5,299 bases of DNA from Ferruginibacter sp. (GTDB taxonomy: Bacteria; Bacteroidota; Bacteroidia; Chitinophagales; Chitinophagaceae). Positions 1 to 5,299 of this stretch are shown here, piece by piece. Location of the stretch: assembly GCA_025357775.1 (NCBI GenBank), contig JANXOQ010000418.1:1-5299 (forward strand), written 5' to 3'. Both the position numbers and the translations under genes were made by a program. The first letter of the stretch is position 1, and every line of letters starts with the position of its first letter. Below the pieces are notes generated by a model, which saw only the letters and a program-made list of their open reading frames with translations, had not been told where the DNA came from and searched no databases.

Positions 1-54
1 AAAAAACGTCAAGCATATAAATATTTAATATAGAAATTATAGCTGACTTTTTTT
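1..54 (+). terminator. Possible imperfect hairpin plus T-run at left edge
   Basis: Four short arms pair in order: 1-6 (AAAAAA) with 48-53, 8-10 (GTC) with 45-47, 12-14 (AGC) with 42-44, and 16-20 (TATAA) with 37-41. Single unpaired bases lie at 7, 11 and 15, and the loop is 21-36. A run of seven T follows the 3' arm at 48-54. This could be the 3' end signal of a gene lying left of the window. The stem is mostly A/T and has three bulges, so chance pairing in AT-rich DNA is a serious alternative. The rest of 1-151 holds no gene and no convincing promoter. Confidence 0.2.
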
Positions 55-151
55 ATCTTTATGTAATTATTTAAACAGTGTACGGCTATTATTATGGTAG
101 TATTTATTTTTAAAATAAGATAAAAAACTACAATTAATTTATTTAAAGAAT

Positions 152-2554
152 ATGAAAAACATTTTACTCATATTATTTTTGTTATTTAGCAAAACGTTGC
201 TTGCTCAAAACAGATATCTAATAAAATTTAAGGATAAAGCATTTAATCCATTTTCTATAAGCAACCCCTCTGAATACCTTAGTTCGAGGTCATTACAACG
301 TAGGGCTAGGTATAATATTATGATAGATAGCCTTGATTTACCCGTTACACCAAGGTATATTGATAGTGTAAGATTAGCAGGTGCAGTAACTATTTTAAAT
401 AGTTCAAAATGGCTTAATCAAATTACGATACGTACCACCGACCCTATGGCTTTAGCAAAAATAAATAGCTTCCCATTTGTTTTAAATTACAGTGTTATTG
501 CTGCTCGTAACAATACAAATACCAATATTTTACTAACAAATAAAAAAATAGAAGTAGCAGGCGACCCAATAACAACAGTGCCTAATAAAGCAGCAGGTGT
601 AGAGGATATACAAACAAATATTCTTAATTATGGTTTGGCTAACGGACAAGTAAATTTACATCAAGGGGCTTTTTTACACAACCATGGTTTTAGAGGAGAA
701 AATATGCAAATAAGTGTATTAGATGCTGGCTTTTTTCGATATTTAAACTTACCTACTTTTGATAGCATTAATGCCAATAACCAAATAGTAAATACTTATG
801 ATTTTGTAGCAAACGAAATAAGTGTAAACGAAGATAATGCGCATGGAATGCAGTGCCTAAGCACCATTGCTGCTAACATGCCAGGCATATTTGTAGGCTC
901 CGCTCCTAAAGCTAGTTTTTGCTTATACCGCACAGAAGATGTAGCAAGCGAAACAAAAATAGAAGAACATAACCTTGCAGCTGGCTATGAAAGGGCAGAT
1001 AGCATGGGGGTAGATGTTTGTAGCGTTTCTTTAGGGTACAGTGCTTTTGATATTCCAAGCCAAAATTATACTTATGCCAATATGGATGGTAACACTACCA
1101 TGAGTGCAATAGCATCAGACATTGCTGCAAAAAAAGGAATGTTACTTGCTGTAGCTGCTGGCAATGATGGCAATGGTAGTTGGCGTTATATAGCCACCCC
1201 CGCAGATGCGGATAGTGTAATGACAGTGGGAGCCACAGATACACTAGGCAATGTGGCTAACTTTAGTAGCTATGGCCCAACTAGTAATGGACGTATAAAG
1301 CCTAACATTGCCGCTACTGGCTTAAGAACCATAGTAGCCAACGCTAGCAATGGGCAACCTTCTTATGGCAATGGTACATCGTTTGCTACTCCAATTATTG
1401 CAGGGCTTACAACCTGCTTGTGGCAAGCTTTTCCAGAGTTTAATAATATGACAGTTTTAGATGCTATGCAAAAATCTGCCAACAGGTTTGCTAATCCAAA
1501 TGATAGAGTTGGATATGGTATACCAAATATGAAAAAGGCATTTGTAATTTTACTAAAAAAATCTTACAAGCAAAACGTTTTAGTAGCTAACTGTGTGGCT
1601 ACTTTTTCGTTAAATGTAAAATATGATAGCACTATGACTATTACTATTGAAAAAAAGCAAAACGGAGCTACAAATTATTCTGTAATAAAAACAATATTGG
1701 GTACTGGCACTTTCACAAATAAAAACATTTCATTTACTGATAATATATCAACAACTAACGAGGGTGCAGCTTTATACAGAACAAAAATTGATATAGCTAT
1801 TGATACTAGTTTTTATTTAGATTCAATGGCTGTGAATGTGGTAAAGCCAAATTTTGGAGCAGATAAAACTGTAGCTAAATGTAACAATGATTTCTTAAAC
1901 CTAAATTTATTATACAATACCACAAACCTCACTTTTAGCTGGACAAATAATGGAAACCTTGTTACAAATCCTACAATTGTAGCTGGTATTGGTACTTATC
2001 AAATAATAGGAAATAATACTATAGGTTGCGCTGATACTGCTTTGGTAGTAATTACAGCCAACCCCAATTTAAACCTTGGTGAAAATAAAAGTATATCTAA
2101 ATGTACAGATTCGAGCATTAATTTAAACAATTTATTTACAACTACAAACCTTAGTACCATTTGGAAATTATATACAATTAATTTTACTGAAACAACTGCT
2201 GCTTTTGCCGAAGGAGATTACCAACTTATTGCATCAAATTTTTATGGATGTGCTGATACCGTTTTGGTAAAAATTAAAAATAATGCTTTGCTTTGCCCAG
2301 TGCCATCAATAAGCATAACCCCAAATCCAGTCATAGATAATGTTACCGTTTATGTTTTTAAAAACATTGCAACCAAAGTGGAAATTATAATACAAAATGT
2401 AATTGGCCAAAAATTAGTTGAGATAACAAATGAACAAAGTGTAGCACCTAAAAATTATTATATTCCAATGGGTAAATTTGCTAGTGGTACATATTTTATT
2501 TCTGTATTTGTAAATGGAAGAAATGAAGTCACAAAAAAAATTATAAAAAATTAG
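152..2554 (+). CDS. Secreted S8 (subtilisin-like) serine peptidase with T9SS type A sorting domain
   Basis: An exported subtilase, 800 residues. Residues 1-19 are a signal peptide (hydrophobic LLILFLLF core, likely cleavage after LLAQ or LLA). About 20-115 resemble an I9-type propeptide, which in this family acts as folding chaperone and inhibitor. The catalytic domain spans about 180-465. The triad is visible as Asp191 (SVLDAG), His231 (DNAHGMQ) and Ser410 (GNGTSFATP), with oxyanion Asn338 (AAGNDG), so the enzyme should be active. Residues 470-565 form a beta-rich linker, 566-713 are two Cys-paired repeats, and about 718-800 match the T9SS type A sorting domain (TIGR04183 type): an ITPNPVIDN motif and a final GTYFISV stretch ending in basic residues. 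In T9SS substrates this domain directs passage across the outer membrane and is then removed. Export via Sec then T9SS, and surface attachment or release, are inferred; substrate specificity cannot be told. The ATG at 152 is chosen because the signal peptide starts there; its leader is A/T-rich without a Shine-Dalgarno. It stands alone, 276 bp before rplY. Confidence 0.95.
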   Translation: MKNILLILFLLFSKTLLAQNRYLIKFKDKAFNPFSISNPSEYLSSRSLQRRARYNIMIDSLDLPVTPRYIDSVRLAGAVTILNSSKWLNQITIRTTDPMALAKINSFPFVLNYSVIAARNNTNTNILLTNKKIEVAGDPITTVPNKAAGVEDIQTNILNYGLANGQVNLHQGAFLHNHGFRGENMQISVLDAGFFRYLNLPTFDSINANNQIVNTYDFVANEISVNEDNAHGMQCLSTIAANMPGIFVGSAPKASFCLYRTEDVASETKIEEHNLAAGYERADSMGVDVCSVSLGYSAFDIPSQNYTYANMDGNTTMSAIASDIAAKKGMLLAVAAGNDGNGSWRYIATPADADSVMTVGATDTLGNVANFSSYGPTSNGRIKPNIAATGLRTIVANASNGQPSYGNGTSFATPIIAGLTTCLWQAFPEFNNMTVLDAMQKSANRFANPNDRVGYGIPNMKKAFVILLKKSYKQNVLVANCVATFSLNVKYDSTMTITIEKKQNGATNYSVIKTILGTGTFTNKNISFTDNISTTNEGAALYRTKIDIAIDTSFYLDSMAVNVVKPNFGADKTVAKCNNDFLNLNLLYNTTNLTFSWTNNGNLVTNPTIVAGIGTYQIIGNNTIGCADTALVVITANPNLNLGENKSISKCTDSSINLNNLFTTTNLSTIWKLYTINFTETTAAFAEGDYQLIASNFYGCADTVLVKIKNNALLCPVPSISITPNPVIDNVTVYVFKNIATKVEIIIQNVIGQKLVEITNEQSVAPKNYYIPMGKFASGTYFISVFVNGRNEVTKKIIKN
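1847..2290 (+). repeat. Two tandem 74-residue Cys-paired modules in the peptidase stalk
   Basis: Residues 566-639 and 640-713 of the peptidase align without a gap at a 74-residue offset for all key positions: Gly569/Gly643, Cys577/Cys651, Trp597/Trp671 and the GCADT motif with Cys626/Cys700. In both copies the two Cys are exactly 49 residues apart, which suggests one disulfide per module. Each copy also shares an N-L-N segment, a TTNL or NTTNL stretch before the Trp, and a YQ(I/L)I strand before GCADT. The DNA still resembles itself around the GCADT codons. This looks like an Ig-like or adhesin-type beta module duplicated within the gene; the fold is inferred. Confidence 0.75.
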
Positions 2555-2557
2555 TTT

Positions 2558-2618
2558 CACAAACTAAAATATTGTTGCCTCACATATAGGTAGATAAAAT
2601 TTATCAATATTGTTTGTG
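2558..2618 (+). terminator. Imperfect stem-loop after the peptidase gene
   Basis: Just past the stop codon, CACAAAC (2558-2564) pairs with GTTTGTG (2612-2618), and AATATTG (2568-2574) pairs with CAATATT (2605-2611). That gives 14 base pairs with a three-base bulge (2565-2567) and a loop of about 30 bases, inside which GATAAA and TTTATC (2593-2605) are also complementary. It could stabilise or end the peptidase mRNA. No T-run follows, so it is not a classical intrinsic terminator. The remaining spacer up to about 2780 shows nothing I can name. Confidence 0.3.
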
Positions 2619-2780
2619 TAATAATGAGTGTAGATAATTTTGTTTAATTCTCTAACTTTCTTTGTATAAAATGTATCCTATCTCAAAATCAGCTATTTAA
2701 GTTTTAAGAAATCAAGAGCAGTAATACCATTATTTTCTGAAATGGAACTTTATTCATTAATTAAAACCTACTTCAAGGGC

Positions 2781-2813
2781 CTCTTTTTGCACTAAAACCC
2801 CTACTTTTGCACT
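2781..2813 (+). promoter_or_regulatory. Bacteroidota-type promoter for rplY with duplicated motif
   Basis: TACTTTTG at 2802-2809 is a perfect match to the Bacteroidota -7 consensus TAnnTTTG. A transcript starting 5-7 bases downstream would have an A-rich leader of only about 15 bases before the rplY ATG at 2831. A near copy lies exactly 20 bases upstream: CTCTTTTTGCACT (2781-2793) against CTACTTTTGCACT (2801-2813), 11 of 13 bases identical. The upstream TTTG (2786-2789) is only 12 bases from the -7 box, too close for the usual -33 element spacing of roughly 17-23. It may instead be a second, weaker -7 box (TCTTTTTG). The start site is inferred. Confidence 0.55.
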
Positions 2814-2830
2814 TCATAAAAAAATAAATA

Positions 2831-3409
2831 ATGAAAACAATTACAATTGAAGGACAACTGAGGACCGACAGCGGAAAAAAATCCACCCGCCAACTTCGCT
2901 CTCAGCAACTTGTGCCGGCTGTAATTTACGGTGGTAAAACTGAAGTAAATTTTTCTGCACCTGCCACAGCATTTAAAGGCATAGTATACACATCTGAATT
3001 TATGATGGCAGATATTAAAGTAGATGGCAATTCTTATAAATGTATTTTGAAAGATTTACAATTTCATAAAGTTTCAGATGCTTTAATACATTTAGACTTT
3101 TTAGAGCTTGTAGATGATAAAAAGGTGATAGCTACACTACCACTTAAGTATACAGGAACACCAGCCGGTGTAAAAGCGGGCGGTAAGTTGGTATTAAAAA
3201 TAAAGTCTGTAAAAGTAAAAACGCTCCCAAAGTTTTTGAAAGAAAACATTGAAGTAGATATTACAAACTTGGAGCTGAATGAAAACTTACGTGTTGAGAA
3301 TATTGTAGCAGAAAATATGGAGATAATGAACTCTCCACGTATTCCTATTGCATCTGTTACTATGACTCGTCAGCTTAAGCAAGAAGAAACAGCTGCTGCA
3401 AAAAAATAA
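2831..3409 (+). CDS. rplY: 50S ribosomal protein L25 (general stress protein Ctc / TL5 form)
   Basis: L25 binds 5S rRNA in the central protuberance of the large ribosomal subunit. This 192-residue protein is the long two-domain form. The N-terminal 5S-binding beta domain covers about 1-93, with the recognisable RTDSGKKSTRQLR start, VPAVIYGG (28-35) and the LKDLQFHKVSD..HLDFLEL block (73-93). The C-terminal TL5/CTC domain covers about 98-180, with GTPAGVKAGGKL (109-120) and an ...IEVDI..LEL segment (140-149). It ends in a short E/A/K tail. The Gly usually found before (V/I)PAV in this family is Gln26 here. The ATG at 2831 fits the family start; no Shine-Dalgarno precedes it, only an A-rich stretch, as is normal in Bacteroidota. 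It looks monocistronic, with its own promoter and a terminator directly after it. In many Bacteroidota rplY sits beside prs and pth, which are not seen here. The first 90 bases of coding sequence are notably GC-richer than the rest. Confidence 0.96.
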   Translation: MKTITIEGQLRTDSGKKSTRQLRSQQLVPAVIYGGKTEVNFSAPATAFKGIVYTSEFMMADIKVDGNSYKCILKDLQFHKVSDALIHLDFLELVDDKKVIATLPLKYTGTPAGVKAGGKLVLKIKSVKVKTLPKFLKENIEVDITNLELNENLRVENIVAENMEIMNSPRIPIASVTMTRQLKQEETAAAKK

Positions 3410-3425
3410 TATAAAAAGCAATTGT

Positions 3426-3462
3426 AAAAATGCCTTCCTTCAAAGAAGGCATTTTTACTTTT
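3426..3462 (+). terminator. Intrinsic terminator of rplY
   Basis: A perfect 12-bp stem, AAAAATGCCTTC (3426-3437) with GAAGGCATTTTT (3445-3456), encloses a 7-base loop and begins 17 bases after the rplY stop codon. The 3' arm ends in five T and continues ACTTTTA. Because the 5' arm begins with five A, the structure could also work on the opposite strand, but no minus-strand gene is seen nearby. It should separate rplY transcription from yidC. Confidence 0.88.
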
Positions 3463-3509
3463 ATGGCTAAAGTATTTTATAAATAAAAGTACTACTGCCA
3501 TTACGTCGT

Positions 3510-3532
3510 AATAATATTTGCGGAATATTATT
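3510..3532. promoter_or_regulatory. Perfect 9-bp A/T dyad upstream of yidC
   Basis: AATAATATT (3510-3518) and AATATTATT (3524-3532) are exact reverse complements around the spacer TGCGG. The dyad sits 53 bases before the yidC ATG, in the gap between the rplY terminator and yidC. It could be an operator or a hairpin in a yidC leader. TTTG occurs at 3517-3520 and 3531-3534, but neither has the exact TAnnTTTG spacing (both read TAnnnTTTG), so a yidC promoter is not clearly identified. A weaker hairpin with one bulge lies at 3471-3493 (AGTATTTTA against TAAAA-G-TACT). In AT-rich DNA such dyads can arise by chance. Confidence 0.3.
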
Positions 3533-3584
3533 TGAAACATAGAGACATAAATAGAAGCGATTTATATCCTAAAAAAAATATATA

Positions 3585-5299
3585 ATGGGATTTGATAAAA
3601 ATACAATAATAGGTTTTGCTTTAATTGGTGCATTACTTATGGGAATGTTGTACATAAACAACAATAGCAAAAAAGAATACGATGCAGTGCAAAAGCACAT
3701 TGCGGATTCAATAGCAGCATTAAAACCAAAAGTGGATACCACACTAGCTAAGGTTGATGCAAAAAAAACAGACTCTTTAAAAAATGCTAAGCAAACTGCT
3801 GGTTTTGTACAAGATACTGCAAAATCTAAATTGGTAATGGTAGAAAATGAAGTAATGAAAATTACTTTTAATACAAAAGGAGCACAACCAGCCATTGTAG
3901 AGCTAAAAAAGTACAAAAAGTTTGATAGCTCAAATGTAGTACTACAAAGCGGCGATTTTAATAAATTTACATACAAAATAAATACTGGAAAAGGAACTGC
4001 CGAAACAGATATTTTAAATTTTAATGCATTACCCGTTATTGTAAATGCCGATAAAAGCCAAACAATCTCTTTTAAAACGGGCGATAGTACAGGCAGTAAA
4101 GAAGTTGTACACCAATATACCCTTAGGCCAAATGATTATATGTTGGACTTAAATATTATAACAAAAGGTGCTGATTTATTTACACAAAACCAAATGAATA
4201 TTTTGTGGCAAACAGAAGCTGCCCCTATAGAAAGAAATAAAAAATACGAGCTTACTCAATCTAACATTTGCTATGTAAATGGAGATGCATTTGATTTTGA
4301 ACATATAGCAAAATCAGATACTAAAGTACTTAAAAATGCAGTAAACTGGGTAGCGGTGAGGCAGCAATTTTTTATTGCAGGTCTATCTGCAAAAAATAAA
4401 TTTGAAAGTGCTTCTATAGATTGGAACGTACCTACAGATAGTGCTGTATTTATATTTCGCTCTATGGTAAATATGAAACTAAATGTAGCAGCTAATAGTA
4501 ATACAGCTTTGCAATTTTACTATGGCCCGAGTGACTATAATGTGCTAAAAAAGTATGATAATAAAATGGAAAATATTGTACCTTATGGTACTGGTATGTT
4601 TTCTTTTGTAAAGTATATTAATCGTCATTTTTTGCTACCAGTATTTGATTTTTTACGTGGCAATATTGGAAGTATGGGTATTGTTATATTATTGGTTACA
4701 TTGCTTATTAGATTAATAACTTCGCCTATTTTATATAAAAGTTACTTAAGCGGTGCTAAAATGAAAGTGCTAAAACCAGAAGTGGATGCGCTTAAATTAA
4801 AGCATACTGATAAGACTGGTACAATGGACCAACAATCTTTTAGTATGGATCAAATGAAACTTTGGAAGTCTGCGGGGGTAAGCCCATTAGGAGGTTGCTT
4901 GCCTGCATTATTGCAAATACCAATCTTTATGTCGTTATATTATTTCTTTCAAAGCAATATAGATTTAAGAGGTAAAAATTTTCTTTGGGCTAATGATTTA
5001 GCAGCATATGATTCTATTTTAAAACTTCCATTTGATGTACCGTTTTATGGAGACCATGTAAGTTTGTTTACGCTTACCGCTGTTATTACTAGTATGCTTA
5101 TTTCTATTTATAGTATGAGTAGTATGCAAGATAATAGCAACCCTGTAATGAAGTATATGCCTTACATTTTCCCTGTATTATTGTTAGGTGTGTTTAATAA
5201 CTTACCAGCAGCTCTTACTTGGTATTATACAATTTCTAATACTATTACTTTGTTGTTACAAATATTTATACAGAAGTATGTTATAAACCATGATAAAAT
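3585..5299 (+). CDS. yidC: Membrane protein insertase YidC (Oxa1 family), 3' end cut by window edge
   Basis: YidC inserts and folds inner-membrane proteins, alone or with SecYEG. The frame is open from the ATG at 3585 to the last base: 571 complete codons, no internal stop. Residues 6-23 are the first membrane segment. About 25-80 are a Lys/Asp/Ala-rich linker, and about 81-335 the large periplasmic P1 beta domain of Gram-negative YidC. An amphipathic helix follows at about 338-358 (FVKYINRHFLLPVFDF), then TM2 at about 364-383 with Arg376 (LLIRLITSP), matching the conserved groove arginine. A charged cytoplasmic loop (about 384-430) leads to the SPLGGCLP motif (GGCLP at 436-440) and TM3. TM4 is at about 493-513; TM5 and TM6 lie between 524 and 566 (YMPYIFPV, NNLPAALTWYY). 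The usual basic C-terminal tail, probably a few tens of residues, lies beyond the window. The leader is A-rich (CCTAAAAAAAATATATA) without a Shine-Dalgarno. In many Bacteroidota yidC follows pyrG; here it follows rplY after 175 bp and a terminator, so it probably has its own promoter. Confidence 0.96.
   Translation, partial: MGFDKNTIIGFALIGALLMGMLYINNNSKKEYDAVQKHIADSIAALKPKVDTTLAKVDAKKTDSLKNAKQTAGFVQDTAKSKLVMVENEVMKITFNTKGAQPAIVELKKYKKFDSSNVVLQSGDFNKFTYKINTGKGTAETDILNFNALPVIVNADKSQTISFKTGDSTGSKEVVHQYTLRPNDYMLDLNIITKGADLFTQNQMNILWQTEAAPIERNKKYELTQSNICYVNGDAFDFEHIAKSDTKVLKNAVNWVAVRQQFFIAGLSAKNKFESASIDWNVPTDSAVFIFRSMVNMKLNVAANSNTALQFYYGPSDYNVLKKYDNKMENIVPYGTGMFSFVKYINRHFLLPVFDFLRGNIGSMGIVILLVTLLIRLITSPILYKSYLSGAKMKVLKPEVDALKLKHTDKTGTMDQQSFSMDQMKLWKSAGVSPLGGCLPALLQIPIFMSLYYFFQSNIDLRGKNFLWANDLAAYDSILKLPFDVPFYGDHVSLFTLTAVITSMLISIYSMSSMQDNSNPVMKYMPYIFPVLLLGVFNNLPAALTWYYTISNTITLLLQIFIQKYVINHDK

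Noticed and set aside
54..61. TATCTTTA as a -7 promoter box for the peptidase gene
   Set aside because: It differs from TAnnTTTG at the last base, has no TTG element at a suitable distance upstream, and overlaps the T-run of the left-edge hairpin.
152..2554. Inactive or degraded protease
   Set aside because: Asp191, His231, Asn338 and Ser410 are all present in good motif contexts, with no gap in the catalytic domain.
2742..2795. 17-codon open frame (MELYSLIKTYFKGLFLH) just before rplY
   Set aside because: It is too short to judge, has no ribosome-binding context, and ends inside the rplY promoter motif. Such frames are expected by chance.
3064..3249. 61-codon open frame on the minus strand
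   Set aside because: It lies wholly inside rplY on the opposite strand, with no recognisable protein features; rplY is clearly the real gene.
3569..3976. 135-codon open frame on the minus strand
   Set aside because: It is antisense to the start of yidC. Its apparent hydrophobic stretches come from reading Lys- and Asn-rich yidC codons in reverse.
3585..5299. Possible frameshift or pseudogene in yidC
   Set aside because: Reading the frame through codon by codon showed no internal stop or frame break, and all expected motifs are in one frame. The gene is simply cut by the window end.

Overview
The window looks like ordinary chromosomal DNA from an AT-rich member of the Bacteroidota. Four things point there: a secreted subtilase ending in a type IX secretion (T9SS) type A sorting domain, a Bacteroidota-like YidC with a large periplasmic domain, A-rich leaders without Shine-Dalgarno sequences before all three start codons, and a perfect -7 box of the Bacteroidota form (TAnnTTTG) before the L25 gene. 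Genus or family cannot be assigned from this window.

Layout, all genes on the + strand: 1-151 is an AT-rich leader, possibly carrying the 3' end signal of an off-window gene. 152-2554 encodes an 800-residue S8 serine peptidase: signal peptide, propeptide, catalytic domain, beta-rich stalk with two 74-residue Cys-paired repeats, and T9SS sorting domain. 2555-2830 is non-coding, with a weak stem-loop after the peptidase and a well-placed promoter just before rplY. 2831-3409 is rplY (ribosomal protein L25, two-domain CTC/TL5 form), closed by a strong 12-bp hairpin terminator at 3426-3456. 3457-3584 is an AT-rich spacer with a perfect 9-bp dyad. 3585 to the right edge is yidC (membrane protein insertase), open at the window end with 571 codons present and a short C-terminal tail missing.

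The genes do not form an evident operon: gaps are 276 and 175 bp, and a terminator separates rplY from yidC. rplY serves the ribosome and yidC inserts newly made inner-membrane proteins, so both belong to protein biogenesis. The peptidase is an export substrate that probably ends at the cell surface or in the medium. I see no mobile element, CRISPR array, tRNA, rRNA or phage gene, and nothing that amounts to a new system. The points most worth a second look are the duplicated Cys-paired module in the peptidase stalk, the sharply GC-richer 5' end of rplY, the 20-bp-spaced repeat at the rplY promoter, and the rplY-yidC gene order.
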